Below, piece after piece: positions 23,301-38,263 of a stretch of DNA of 64,000 bases (position 1 is its first letter; the number at the start of each line of letters is the position of its first letter). Under the pieces are notes generated by a model, which was not told the DNA's origin, did not search any database, and saw only the letters and a list, made by a program, of their open reading frames with translations. This DNA is from Pseudorasbora parva (Eukaryota > Chordata > Actinopteri > Cypriniformes > Gobionidae). The DNA lies in NCBI RefSeq assembly GCF_024679245.1, contig NC_090182.1:33317047-33381046 (forward strand), given 5' to 3'. A program made the translations under genes and the position numbers.

Positions 23301-26300
23301 GAATCACCGAAGAGTCATACGTCTGTTTATACATTTTAAGTTTGAAGAAGCCTTGGCCAAAAATGTATTCAAAATTTCAGACTTGAACTACTGATGAATT
23401 TATTATTATGTATAGAAAGTTCAAGTTCATATAGACTCTTTGGCAAAAAATACGTTTAAAACTTCATCCTTGAACTACTGATGAAACATTAGGAGTCATT
23501 AGTATCTATTCGACTCAATTGGTATACATATAAGGTTCAAGCTCATACTCTTTGGCATAAAATAAGTTCAAAAGTTCATCCATGAACTACTGATGAAATA
23601 TACACAGTTTTTGGTATGCATAGAAATGTCAAGTTCGTAGATACCAGGGTCATATTAAATAGTTCATGAAATCATGTTTGAACTTCTGAAGAAACACCGT
23701 AGAGTCATATGTCTTTTTATACATCTTTAGGTTTAAAGACTCCTTTGCCAAAAATGTATTCAAAATTTCAGACTTGAACTACTGATGAATCTATTACTAT
23801 GTATAGAAAGTTCAAGTTCATAGACTCTTTGGCCAAAAAATAAGTTCAAAAGTTCATCCTTGAACTACTGGTGAAATATACAGAGTCTTTTGATATGCAT
23901 AGACATTTCAAGTTCATAGATACCAGGGTCAGAAAAAATAGTTCAAGAAATCATGTTTGAACTTCTGAAAAAACACAGTAGATTCAAAAGTCTTTTTATA
24001 CATTTTCAGTTTGAAGACTCCTTGGCAAAAAATACAGTCAAAATTTCACACTTGAATTAATGATGAATCTATTGCTATGTATAGATGGTTCAAGGTTCAT
24101 AGACTCTTTGGCAAAAAAATAAGTTCAAAAGTTCATCCTTGAACTACTGATGAAACATTAGGAGTCATTGGTATCTATTGGACTCAATTGGTATACATAT
24201 AAGGTTCAAGCTCATCCTCTTTGGCAAAAAATAAGTTCAAAAGTTCATCCATGAACTACTGATGAAATATACACAGATTTTGGTATGCACAGAAATGTCA
24301 AGTTCATAGATTCCAGGGTCAGAAAAAATAGTTCATGAAATCATGTTTGAACTTCTGAAGAAACACCGTAGAGTCATATGTCTTTTTATACATTTTTAAG
24401 TTTAAAGACGCCTTGGCCAAAAATGTATTCAAAATTTCAGACTTGAACTACTGATGAATCTATTACTATGTATAGAAAGTTCAGGTTCATAGACTCTTTG
24501 GCAAAAAATAAGTTCAAAAGTTCATCCTTGAACTACTGATGAAATATACAGAGTCTATTGGTATGCACCGAAATGTCAAGCTCATAAATACCAGGGTCAG
24601 AAAAAATAGTTCAAGAAATCATGTTTGAACTTCTGAAGAATCACCGAAGAGTCATAAGTCTGTTTATACATTTTAAGTTTGAAGAATCCTTGGCCAAAAA
24701 TGTATTCAAAATTTCAGACTTGATCTACTGATAAATCTATTACTATGTATAGAAAGTTCAAGTTCATAGACTCTTTGGCCAAAAAATAAGTTCAAAAGTT
24801 CATCCTTCAACTACTGGTGAAATATACAGAGTCTATTGATATGCATAGACAATTCAAGTTTATAGATACCAGGGTCAGAAAAAATAGACATTTCAAAATT
24901 TCAGACTTGAACTACTAATGAATCTATTAATATGTATAGAAAGTTCAAGTTCATAGACTCTTTGGCACTCTTTGGCAAAAAATAAGTTCAGAAGTTCATC
25001 CTTGAACTACTGATGACATATACGGAGTCTATTGGTATGCATAGAAATGTCAAGTTCATACATTACCAGGGTCAATACCAGGGTCAGAAAAAAATATTTC
25101 AAGAAATCATGTTTGAACTTCTGAAGAATCACCTTAAAGTCATAAGTCTGTTCATACATTTTAAGTTTGAAGAATCCTTGGCCAAAAATGTATTCAAAAT
25201 TTCAGACTTGAACTACTGATGAATTTATTATTATGTACAGAAAGTTCAAGTTCATTGACTCTTTGGCAAAAAATACGTTTAAAACTTCATCCTTGAACTA
25301 CTGATGAAATACACGGAGTCTATTGGTATGCATAGAAATGTCAAGTTCATACATTACCAGGGTCAATACCAGGGTCAGAAAAAATAGTTCAAGAAATCAT
25401 GTTTGAACTTCTGAAGAATCACCTTAAAGTCATAAGTCTGTTCATACATTTTAAGTTTGAAGAATCCTTAGCCAAAAATGTATAAAAAATGTCACACTTG
25501 AACTACTGATAATCTATTACTATTCATAGAAAGTTCAAGTTCTGAGACTCTTTGGCAAAAAATAAGTTCAAAAGTTCATTCCTTGAACTACTGATGAAAT
25601 ATACAGAGTCTATTGGTATGCATAGAAATGTCAAGGTCATAGATGCCAGGGTCAGAAAAAATAGTTCAAGAAATCATGTTTGAACTTCTGAAGAAACACC
25701 ATAGAGTCATAAGTCTGTTTATACATTTTAAGTTTGAAGAATCCTTGGTCAAAAAAATAGTCAAAATTTCACACTTGAACTACTGATTAATCTATTACTA
25801 TGTATAGAAAGTTCAAGTTCATAGACTCTTTGGCAAAAAATAAGTTCAAAAGTTCATCCTTGAACTATTGGTGAAATATACGGAGTCCATTGATATGCAT
25901 AGACATTTCAAGTTCATAGATACCAGGTTCAGAAAAAATAGTTCAAGAAATCATGTTTGAAGTTCTGAAGAAACACCGTAGAGTAAAAAGTCTGTTTATA
26001 CATTTTAAGTTTGAAGACTCCTTGGCTAAAAATGTATTCAAAATTTCAGACTTGAACTACTGATGAGTCTATTACTATGTATAGAAAGTTCAAGTTCATA
26101 GACTCTTTGGCCAAAAAATAAGTTCAAAAGTTCATCCTTCAACTACTGGTGAAATATACAGAGTCTATTGATATGCATAGACAATTCAAGTTTATACATA
26201 CCAGGGTCAGAAAAAATAGTTCAAGAAATCATGTTTGAACTTCTAAAGAATCACCGAAGAGTCATACGTCTGTTTATACATTTTAAGTTTGAAGAATCCT

Positions 26301-27419
26301 TGGCCAAAAATGTATTCAAAATTTCAGACTTGAACTACTGATGAATTTATTATTATGTATAGAAAGTTCAAGTTCATGTAGACTCTTTGGCAAAAAATAC
26401 GTTTAAAACTTCATCCTTGAACTACTGATGAAACATTAGGAGTCATTAGTATCTATTCGACTCAATTGGTATACATATAAGATTCAAGCTCATACTCTTT
26501 GGCATAAAATAAGTTCAAAAGTTCATCCATGAACTACTGATGAAATATACACAGTTTTTGGTATGCATAGAAATGTCAAGTTCATAGATACCAGGGTCAG
26601 AAAAAATAGTACATGAAATCATGTTTGAACTTCTGAAGCAACACCGTAGAGTCATATGTCTTTTTATACATCTTTAGGTTTGAAGACTCCTTTGCCAAAA
26701 ATGTATTCAAAATTTCAGACTTGAACTACTGATGAATCTATTACTATGTATAGAAAGTTCAAGTTCATAGACTCTTTGGCCAAAAAATAAGTTCAAAAGT
26801 TCATCCTTGAACTACTGGTGAAATATACAGAGTCTTTTGATATGCATAGACATTTCAAGTTCATAGATACCAGGGTCAGAAAAAATAGTTCAAGAAATCA
26901 TGTTTGAACTTCTGAAAAAACACAGTAGAGTCAAAAGTCTTTTTATACATTTTCAGTTTGAAGACTCCTTGGCAAAAAATATAGTCAAAATTTCACACTT
27001 GAATAACTGATGAATCTATTACTATGTATAGAAAGTTCAAGGTTCATAGACTCTTTGGCAAAAAAATAAGTTCAAAAGTTCATCCTTGAACTACTGATGA
27101 AACATTAGGAGTCATTGGTATCTATTGGACTCAATTGGTATACATATAAGGTTCAAGCTCATCCTCTTTGGCAAAAAATAAGTTCAAAAGTTCATCCATG
27201 AACTACTGATGAAATATACACAGATTTTGGTATGCACAGAAATGTCAAGTTCATAGATTCCAGGGTCAGAAAAAATAGTTCATGAAATCATGTTTGAACT
27301 TCTGAAGAAACACCGTAGAGTCATATGTCTTTTTATACATTTTTAAGTTTAAAGACGCCTTGGCCAAAAATGTATTCAAAATTTCAGACTTGAACTACTG
27401 ATGAATCTATTACTATGTA
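17371..27419. repeat. Higher-order repeat copy A (10,049 bp)
   Basis: The start is marked by 'tagaaagatcaagttcacag' at 17371, which recurs at 27420. From there the following sequence repeats monomer by monomer, including private variants such as 'ccttagagac' (17821 and 27870) and 'aatcttttactatg' (near 17910 and 27960). Copy A is 795 bp shorter than copy B because B has additional sequence at two places. The junction falls in sequence shared by all monomers, as expected from unequal exchange. Confidence 0.85.
22422..22453. repeat. Marker insertion in satellite M3 module (one of four)
   Basis: The usual 'gacttgaactactgatg' is replaced by a longer form beginning gagcttgaacagacttgc and continuing with an A run. 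The same form occurs at 33266-33297, 41936-41967 and 46551-46582. The 'cttgcataaaaaaact' part resembles the minisatellite words 'ttgcatgaaaaaaactcgc' and 'ttgcatacaaaaaaacttgc'. Confidence 0.8.
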
Positions 27420-30400
27420 TAGAAAGATCAAGTTCACAGACTCTTTGGCAAAAAAATAAGTTCAAAAGTTCATCCTTGAACTACAGGTGAAATATACGGA
27501 GTCTATTGATATGCATAGACATTTCAAGTTCATAGATACCAGGGTCAGAAAAAATTATTCAAGAAATCATGTTTGAAGTTCTAAAGAAACACAGTAGAGT
27601 AAAAAGTCTGTTTATACATTTTAAGTTTGAAGACTCCTTGGCCAAAAATGTATTCAAAATTTCAGACTTGAACTACTGATGAGTCTATTACTATATATAG
27701 AAAGTTCAAGTTCATAGACTCTTTGGCAAAAAATACGTTTAAAACTTCATCCTTGAACTACTGATGAACTATACGGAGTCTAATGGTATGCATTGACATG
27801 TCAAGTTTATAGATTCCAGGGTCAGAAAAAAATAGTTCAAGAAATCATTTTTGAACTTCTGAAGAATCACCTTAGAGACATAAGTCTGTTTATACATTTT
27901 AAGTTTGAAGAATCCTTGGCCAAAAATGTCTTCAAAATTTCACAATTGAGCTACTGATTAATCTTTTACTATGTATAGAAAGTTCAAGGTTCATAGACTC
28001 TTTGGCAAAAAAAATAAGTTCAAAAGTTTATCCTTGAACCACTGATGAAATATACAGAGTTTTTGGTATGCATAGAAATGTCAAGTTCATAGATACCAGG
28101 GTCAGAAAAAATATTTCATGAAATCATGTTTGAACTTCTGAAGAAACACCGTAGAGTCATATGTCTTTTTAAACATTTTTAAGTTTGAAGACGCCTTGGC
28201 CAAAAATGTATTCTAAATTTCAGACTTGAACTACTGATGAATCTATTAATGTGCATAGAAAGTTCAAGTTCATAGACTCTTTGGCAAAAAATAAGTTCAA
28301 AAGTTCATCCTTGAACTACTGATGAAACAATAGAAGTCATTGGTATCTATTGGACTCAATTGGTATACATATAAGGTTCAAGTTCATACTCTTTGGCAAA
28401 AAATAAGTTCAAAAGTTCATCCTTGAACTACTGATGAAATATACAGAGTCTATTGGTATGCACAGAAATGTCAAGTTCATGGATACGAGGGTCAGAAGAA
28501 ATAGTTCAAGAAATCATGTTTGAACTTCTGAAGAATCACCGAAGAGTCATAAGTCTGTTTATACATTTTAAGTTTGAAGAATCCTTGGCCAAAAATGTAT
28601 TCAAAATTTCAGACTTGAACTACTGATGAATCTATTACTATGTATAGAAAGTTCAAGTTCATAGACTCTTTGGCAAAAAAATAAGTTCAAAAGTTCATCC
28701 TTGAACTACTGATGAAACATTAGGAGTCATTTGTATCTATTGGACTCAATTAGTATACATATAAGGTTCAAGCTCATACTCTTTGGCATAAAATAAGTTC
28801 AAAAGTTAATCCATGAACTACTGATGAAATATACACAGTTTTTGGTATGCATAGAAATGTCAAGTTCATAGATACCAGGGTCAGAAAAAATAGTTCATGA
28901 AATCATGTTTGAACTTCTGAAGAAACACCGTAGAGTCATATTTCTTTTTATACATTTTTTAGTTTGAAGATTCCATTGCCAAAAATGTATTCAAAATTTC
29001 AGACTTGAACTACTGATTAATCTATTACTATGTATAGAAAGTTCAAGTTCATAGACTCTTTGGCCAAAAAATAAGTTCAAAAGTTCATCCTTGAACTACT
29101 GATGAAATATACAGAGTCTTTTGATATGCATAGACATTTCAAGTTCATAGATACCAGGGTCAGAAAAATTAGTTAAAGTAATCATGTTTGAACTTCTGAA
29201 GAAACACCGTAGAGTAATAAGTCGTTTTATACATTTTCAGTTTGAAGACTCCCTGGCCAAAAATGTATTCAAAATTTCAGACTTGAACTACTGATGAATT
29301 TATTATTATGTACAGAAAGTTCAAGTTCATTGACTCTTTGGCAAAAAATATGTTTAAAACTTCATCCTTGAACTACTGATGAAATATACGGAGTCTATTG
29401 GTATGCATAGAAATGTCAAGTTCATACATTACCAGGGTCAATACCAGGGTCAGAAAAAATAGTTCAAGAAATCATGTTTGAACTTCTGAAGAATCACCTT
29501 AAAGTCATAAGTCTGTTCATACATTTTAAGTTTGAAGAATCCTTAGCCAAAAATGTATAAAAAATGTCACACTTGAACTACTGATAATCTATTACTATTT
29601 ATAGAAAGTTCAAGTTCTGAGACTCTTTGGCAAAAAATAAGTTCAAAAGTTCATTCCTTGAACTACTGATGAAATATACAGAGTCTATTGGTATGCATAG
29701 AAATGTCAAGGTCATAGATGCCAGGGTCAGAAAAAATAGTTCAAGAAATCATGTTTGAACTTCTGAAGAAACACCATAGAGTCATAAGTCTGTTTATACA
29801 TTTTATGGTTGAAGAATCCTTGGTCAAAAAAATAGTCAAAATTTCACACTTGAACTACTGATTAATCTATTACTATGTATAGAAAGTTCAAGTTCATAGA
29901 CTCTTTGGCAAAAAATAAGTTCAAAAGTTCATCCTTGAACTATTGGTGAAATATACGGAGTCCATTGATATGCATAGACATTTCAAGTTCATAGATACCA
30001 GGGTCAGAAAAAATAGTTCAAGAAATCATGTTTGAAATTCTGAAGAATCACCTTAAAGTCATAAGTCTGTTCATACATTTTAAGTTTGAAGAATCCTTAG
30101 CCAAAAATGTATAAAAAATGTCACACTTGAACTACTGATAATCTATTACTATTTATAGAAAGTTCAAATTCTGAGACTCTTTGGCAAAAAATAAGTTCAA
30201 AAGTTCATTCCTTGAACTACTGATGAAATATACCGAGTCTATTGGTATGCATAGAAATGTCAAGGTCATAGATGCCAGGGTCAGAAAAAAAAGTTCAAGA
30301 AATCATGTTTGAACTTCTGAAGAAACACCGTAGAGTAATAAGTCGTTTTATACATTTTAAGTTTGAAGACTCCTTGGCCAAAATGTATTCAAAATTTCAG

Positions 30401-33400
30401 ACTTGAACTACTGATGAATCTATTAATGTGTATAGAAAGTTCAAGTTCATAGACTCTTTGGCAAAAAATAAGTTCAAAAGTTCATCCTTGAACTACTGAT
30501 GAAACAATAGAAGTCATTGGTATCTATTGGACTCAATTGGTATACATATAAGGTTCAAGTTCATACTCTTTGGCAAAAAATAAGTTCAAAAGTTCATCCT
30601 TGAACTACTGATGAAATATACAGAGTCTATTGGTATGCACAGAAATGTCAAGTTCATGGATACGAGGGTCAGAAGAAATAGTTCAAGAAATCATGTTTGA
30701 ACTTCTGAAGAATCACCGAAGAGTCATAAGTCTGTTTATACATTTTAAGTTTGAAGAATCCTTGGCTAAAAATGTATTCAAAATTTCAGACTTGAACTAC
30801 TGATGAATCTATTACTATGTATAGAAAGTTCAAGTTCATAGACTCTTTGGCAAAAAAATAAGTTCAAAAGTTCATCCTTGAACTACTGATGAAACATTAG
30901 GAGTCATTTGTATCTATTGGACTCAATTAGTATACATATAAGGTTCAAGCTCATACTCTTTGGCATAAAATAAGTTCAAAAGTTAATCCATGAACTACTT
31001 ATACACAGATAAATACTTATAAATATACACAGTTTTTGGTATGCATAGAAATGTCAAGTTCATAGATACCAGGGTCAGAAAAAATAGTTCATGAAATCAT
31101 GTTTGAACTTCTGAAGAAACACCGTAGAGTCATATTTCTTTTTATACATTTTTTAGTTTGAAGATTCCATTGCCAAAAATGTATTCAAAATTTCAGACTT
31201 GAACTACTGATTAATCTATTACTATGTATAGAAAGTTCAAGTTCATAGACTCTTTGGCCAAAAAATAAGTTCAAAAGTTCATCCTTGAACTACTGATGAA
31301 ATATACAGAGTCTTTTGATATGCATAGACATTTCAAGTTCATAGATACCAGGGTCAGAAAAATTAGTTAAAGTAATCATGTTTGAACTTCTGAAGAAACA
31401 CCGTAGAGTAATAAGTCGTTTTATACATTTTCAGTTTGAAGACTCCCTGGCCAAAAATGTATTCAAAATTTCAGACTTGAACTACTGATGAATTTATTAT
31501 TATGTACAGAAAGTTCAAGTTCATTGACTCTTTGGCAAAAAATACGTTTAAAACTTCATCCTTGAACTACTGATGAAATATACGGAGTCTATTGGTATGC
31601 ATAGAAATGTCAAGTTCATACATTACCAGGGTCAATACCAGGGTCAGAAAAAATAGTTCAAGAAATCATGTTTGAACTTCTGAAGAATCACCTTAAAGTC
31701 ATAAGTCTGTTCATACATTTTAAGTTTGAAGAATCCTTAGCCAAAAATGTATAAAAAATGTCACACTTGAACTACTGATAATCTATTACTATTTATAGAA
31801 AGTTCAAGTTCTGAGACTCTTTGGCAAAAAATAAGTTCAAAAGTTCATTCCTTGAACTACTGATGAAATATACAGAGTCTATTGGTATGCATAGAAATGT
31901 CAAGGTCATAGATGCCAGGGTCAGAAAAAATAGTTCAAGAAATCATGTTTGAACTTCTGAAGAAACACCATAGAGTCATAAGTCTGTTTATACATTTTAT
32001 GTTTGAAGAATCCTTGGTCAAAAAAATAGTCAAAATTTCACACTTGAACTACTGATTAATCTATTACTATGTATAGAAAGTTCAAGTTCATAGACTCTTT
32101 GGCAAAAAATAAGTTCAAAAGTTCATCCTTGAACTATTGGTGAAATATACGGAGTCCATTGATATGCATAGACATTTCAAGTTCATAGATACCAGGGTCA
32201 GAAAAAATAGTTCAAGAAATCATATTTGAAATTCTGAAGAATCACCTTAAAGTCATAAGTCTGTTCATACATTTTAAGTTTGAAGAATCCTTAGCCAAAA
32301 ATGTATAAAAAATGTCACACTTGAACTACTGATAATCTATTACTATTTATAGAAAGTTCAAATTCTGAGACTCTTTGGCAAAAAATAAGTTCAAAAGTTC
32401 ATTCCTTGAACTACTGATGAAATATACCGAGTCTATTGGTATGCATAGAAATGTCAAGGTCATAGATGCCAGGGTCAGAAAAAAAAGTTCAAGAAATCAT
32501 GTTTGAACTTCTGAAGAAACACCGTAGAGTAATAAGTCGTTTTATACATTTTAAGTTTGAAGACTCCTTGGCCAAAATGTATTCAAAATTTCAGACTTGA
32601 ACTACTGATGAGTCTATTACTATGTATAGAAAGTTCAAGTTCATAGACTTTTTGGCAAAAAAATAAGTTCAAAAGTTCATCCTTGAACTACTGATGAAAC
32701 AATAGAAGTCATTGGAATCTATTGGACTCAATTGGTATACATATAAGGTTCAAGTTCATACTCTTTGGCAAAAAATAAGTTCAAATGTTCATCCTTGAAC
32801 TACTGATGAAATATACAGAGTTTTTGGTATGCATAGAAATGTCAAGTTCACAGATACCAGGGTCAGAAAAAATAGTTCGTGAAATCATGTTTGAACTTCT
32901 GAAGAAACACCGTAGACTCATATGTCTTTTTATACATTTTTAAGTTTGAAGACGCCTTGGCCAAAAATGTATTCAAAATTTCAAACTTGAACTACTGATG
33001 AATCTATTACTGTGTATAGAAAGTTCAAGTTCAGAGACTCTTTGGCAAAAAATAAGTTCAAAAGTTCATCCTTGAACTACTGATGAAATATACAGAGTCT
33101 ATTGGTATGCACAGAAATGTCAAGTTTATAGATACCAGGGTCAGAAGAAATAGTTCAAGAAATCATGTTTGAACTTCTGAAGAATCACCGAACAGTCATA
33201 AGTCTGTTTATACATTGTAAGTTTGAAGAATCCTTGGCCAAAAATGTATTCAAAATTTCAGACTTGAGCTTGAACAGACTTGCATAAAAAAACTACCTGA
33301 TGAATCTATTACTATGTATAGAAAGTTCAAGTTCATAGACTCTTTGGCAAAAAAATAAGTTCAAAAGTTCATCCTTGAACTACTGATGAAACATTAGGAG

Positions 33401-36400
33401 TCATTGGTATCTATTGGACTCAATTAGTATACATATAAGGTTCAAGCTCATACTCTTTGGCATAAAATAAGTTCAAAAGTTCATCCACTGATGAAATATA
33501 CACAGTTTTTAGTATGCATAGAAATGTCAAGTTCATACATTACCAGGGTCAGAAAAAATAGTTCAAGAAATCATGTTTGAACTTCTGAAAAAACACAGTA
33601 GAGGCAAAAGTCTTTTTATACATTTTCAGTTTGAAGACTCCTTGGCAAAAAATATAGTCAAAATTTCACACTTGAATTACTGATGAATCTATTACTATGT
33701 ATAGAAAGTTCAAGTTCATAGACTCTTTGGCAAAAAATAAGTCCAAAAGTTCATCCTTGAACTACTGGTGAAATATACGGAGTCTATTGATATGCATAGT
33801 CATTTCAAGTTCATAGATACCAGGTTCAGAAAAAATAGTTCAAGAAATCATGTTTGAAGTTCTGAAGAAACACCGTAGAGTAAAAAGTCTGTTTATACAT
33901 TTTAAGTTTGAAGACTCCTTGGCTAAAAATGTATTCAAAATTTCAGACTTGAACTACTGATGAGTCTATTACTATGTATAGAAAGTTCAAGTTCATAGAC
34001 TCTTTGGCCAAAAAATAAGTTCAAAAGTTCATCCTTCAACTACTGGTGAAATATACAGAGTCTATTGATATGCATAGACAATTCAAGTTTATAGATACCA
34101 GGGTCAGAAAAAATAGTTCAAGAAATCATGTTTGAACTTCTAAAGAATCACCGAAGAGTCATACGTCTGTTTATACATTTTAAGTTTGAAGAATCCTTGG
34201 CCAAAAATGTATTCAAAATTTCAGACTTGAACTACTGATGAATTTATTATTATGTATAGAAAGTTCAAGTTCATATAGACTCTTTGGCAAAAAATACGTT
34301 TAAAACTTCATCCTTGAACTACTGATGAAACATTAGGAGTCATTAGTATCTATTCGACTCAATTGGTATACATATAAGGTTCAAGCTCATACTCTTTGGC
34401 ATAAAATAAGTTCAAAAGTTCATCCATGAACTACTGATGAAATATACACAGTTTTTGGTATGCATAGAAATGTCAAGTTCATAGATACCAGGGTCATATT
34501 AAATAGTTCATGAAATCATGTTTGAACTTCTGAAGAAACACCGTAGAGTCATATGTCTTTTTATACATCTTTAGGTTTAAAGACTCCTTTGCCAAAAATG
34601 TATTCAAAATTTCAGACTTGAACTACTGATGAATCTATTACTATGTATAGAAAGTTCAAGTTCATAGACTCTTTGGCCAAAAAATAAGTTCAAAAGTTCA
34701 TCCTTGAACTACTGGTGAAATATACAGAGTCTTTTGATATGCATAGACATTTCAAGTTCATAGATACCAGGGTCAGAAAAAATAGTTCAAGAAATCATGT
34801 TTGAACTTCTGAAAAAACACAGTAGATTCAAAAGTCTTTTTATACATTTTCAGTTTGAAGACTCCTTGGCAAAAAATACAGTCAAAATTTCACACTTGAA
34901 TTAATGATGAATCTATTGCTATGTATAGATGGTTCAAGGTTCATAGACTCTTTGGCAAAAAAATAAGTTCAAAAGTTCATCCTTGAACTACTGATGAAAC
35001 ATTAGGAGTCATTGGTATCTATTGGACTCAATTGGTATACATATAAGGTTCAAGCTCATCCTCTTTGGCAAAAAATAAGTTCAAAAGTTCATCCATGAAC
35101 TACTGATGAAATATACACAGATTTTGGTATGCACAGAAATGTCAAGTTCATAGATTCCAGGGTCAGAAAAAATAGTTCATGAAATCATGTTTGAACTTCT
35201 GAAGAAACACCGTAGAGTCATATGTCTTTTTATACATTTTTAAGTTTAAAGACGCCTTGGCCAAAAATGTATTCAAAATTTCAGACTTGAACTACTGATG
35301 AATCTATTACTATGTATAGAAAGTTCAGGTTCATAGACTCTTTGGCAAAAAATAAGTTCAAAAGTTCATCCTTGAACTACTGATGAAATATACAGAGTCT
35401 ATTGGTATGCACCGAAATGTCAAGCTCATAAATACCAGGGTCAGAAAAAATAGTTCAAGAAATCATGTTTGAACTTCTGAAGAATCACCGAAGAGTCATA
35501 AGTCTGTTTATACATTTTAAGTTTGAAGAATCCTTGGCCAAAAATGTATTCAAAATTTCAGACTTGATCTACTGATAAATCTATTACTATGTATAGAAAG
35601 TTCAAGTTCATAGACTCTTTGGCCAAAAAATAAGTTCAAAAGTTCATCCTTCAACTACTGGTGAAATATACAGAGTCTATTGATATGCATAGACAATTCA
35701 AGTTTATAGATACCAGGGTCAGAAAAAATAGACATTTCAAAATTTCAGACTTGAACTACTAATGAATCTATTAATATGTATAGAAAGTTCAAGTTCATAG
35801 ACTCTTTGGCACTCTTTGGCAAAAAATAAGTTCAGAAGTTCATCCTTGAACTACTGATGACATATACGGAGTCTATTGGTATGCATAGAAATGTCAAGTT
35901 CATACATTACCAGGGTCAATACCAGGGTCAGAAAAAAATATTTCAAGAAATCATGTTTGAACTTCTGAAGAATCACCTTAAAGTCATAAGTCTGTTCATA
36001 CATTTTAAGTTTGAAGAATCCTTGGCCAAAAATGTATTCAAAATTTCAGACTTGAACTACTGATGAATTTATTATTATGTACAGAAAGTTCAAGTTCATT
36101 GACTCTTTGGCAAAAAATACGTTTAAAACTTCATCCTTGAACTACTGATGAAATACACGGAGTCTATTGGTATGCATAGAAATGTCAAGTTCATACATTA
36201 CCAGGGTCAATACCAGGGTCAGAAAAAATAGTTCAAGAAATCATGTTTGAACTTCTGAAGAATCACCTTAAAGTCATAAGTCTGTTCATACATTTTAAGT
36301 TTGAAGAATCCTTAGCCAAAAATGTATAAAAAATGTCACACTTGAACTACTGATAATCTATTACTATTCATAGAAAGTTCAAGTTCTGAGACTCTTTGGC

Positions 36401-38263
36401 AAAAAATAAGTTCAAAAGTTCATTCCTTGAACTACTGATGAAATATACAGAGTCTATTGGTATGCATAGAAATGTCAAGGTCATAGATGCCAGGGTCAGA
36501 AAAAATAGTTCAAGAAATCATGTTTGAACTTCTGAAGAAACACCATAGAGTCATAAGTCTGTTTATACATTTTAAGTTTGAAGAATCCTTGGTCAAAAAA
36601 ATAGTCAAAATTTCACACTTGAACTACTGATTAATCTATTACTATGTATAGAAAGTTCAAGTTCATAGACTCTTTGGCAAAAAATAAGTTCCAAAGTTCA
36701 TCCTTGAACTATTGGTGAAATATACGGAGTCCATTGATATGCATAGACATTTCAAGTTCATAGATACCAGGTTCAGAAAAAATAGTTCAAGAAATCATGT
36801 TTGAAGTTCTGAAGAAACACCGTAGAGTAAAAAGTCTGTTTATACATTTTAAGTTTGAAGACTCCTTGGCTAAAAATGTATTCAAAATTTCAGACTTGAA
36901 CTACTGATGAGTCTATTACTATGTATAGAAAGTTCAAGTTCATAGACTCTTTGGCCAAAAAATAAGTTCAAAAGTTCATCCTTCAACTACTGGTGAAATA
37001 TACAGAGTCTATTGATATGCATAGACAATTCAAGTTTATACATACCAGGGTCAGAAAAAATAGTTCAAGAAATCATGTTTGAACTTCTAAAGAATCACCG
37101 AAGAGTCATACGTCTGTTTATACATTTTAAGTTTGAAGAATCCTTGGCCAAAAATGTATTCAAAATTTCAGACTTGAACTACTGATGAATTTATTATTAT
37201 GTATAGAAAGTTCAAGTTCATATAGACTCTTTGGCAAAAAATACGTTTAAAACTTCATCCTTGAACTACTGATGAAACATTAGGAGTCATTAGTATCTAT
37301 TCGACTCAATTGGTATACATATAAGATTCAAGCTCATACTCTTTGGCATAAAATAAGTTCAAAAGTTCATCCATGAACTACTGATGAAATATACACAGTT
37401 TTTGGTATGCATAGAAATGTCAAGTTCATAGATACCAGGGTCAGAAAAAATAGTACATGAAATCATGTTTGAACTTCTGAAGCAACACCGTAGAGTCATA
37501 TGTCTTTTTATACATCTTTAGGTTTGAAGACTCCTTTGCCAAAAATGTATTCAAAATTTCAGACTTGAACTACTGATGAATCTATTACTATGTATAGAAA
37601 GTTCAAGTTCATAGACTCTTTGGCCAAAAAATAAGTTCAAAAGTTCATCCTTGAACTACTGGTGAAATATACAGAGTCTTTTGATATGCATAGACATTTC
37701 AAGTTCATAGATACCAGGGTCAGAAAAAATAGTTCAAGAAATCATGTTTGAACTTCTGAAAAAACACAGTAGAGTCAAAAGTCTTTTTATACATTTTCAG
37801 TTTGAAGACTCCTTGGCAAAAAATATAGTCAAAATTTCACACTTGAATAACTGATGAATCTATTACTATGTATAGAAAGTTCAAGGTTCATAGACTCTTT
37901 GGCAAAAAAATAAGTTCAAAAGTTCATCCTTGAACTACTGATGAAACATTAGGAGTCATTGGTATCTATTGGACTCAATTGGTATACATATAAGGTTCAA
38001 GCTCATCCTCTTTGGCAAAAAATAAGTTCAAAAGTTCATCCATGAACTACTGATGAAATATACACAGATTTTGGTATGCACAGAAATGTCAAGTTCATAG
38101 ATTCCAGGGTCAGAAAAAATAGTTCATGAAATCATGTTTGAACTTCTGAAGAAACACCGTAGAGTCATATGTCTTTTTATACATTTTTAAGTTTAAAGAC
38201 GCCTTGGCCAAAAATGTATTCAAAATTTCAGACTTGAACTACTGATGAATCTATTACTATGTA
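27420..38263. repeat. Higher-order repeat copy B (10,844 bp)
   Basis: Tandem duplicate of copy A. The offset to A starts at 10,049, rises to 10,456 near 31567 and settles at 10,844 by 32915, so B carries about 407 and 388 extra bases, each close to one tetramer monomer. The rightmost part, including the markers at 33266 and 35857, keeps the exact 10,844 offset to A. It ends where the sequence jumps back to resemble 35320 onward. Confidence 0.85.
31000..31021. repeat. Private 22-bp replacement in copy B
   Basis: Where other monomers read 'actactgatgaaatatacac', this one has tatacacagataaatactta plus 'ta' in place of 'gatga'. It contains a near-duplication of neighbouring 'atacaca' and 'aaata' words. 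I see it nowhere else in the window, so it post-dates the A/B duplication. Confidence 0.8.

Noticed and set aside
25013..25219. 68-residue plus-strand frame repeated identically at 35857, 39952 and 45399
   Set aside because: It is one satellite monomer read in a chance open frame. The identity reflects recent DNA amplification; other monomers have stops in the same frame.
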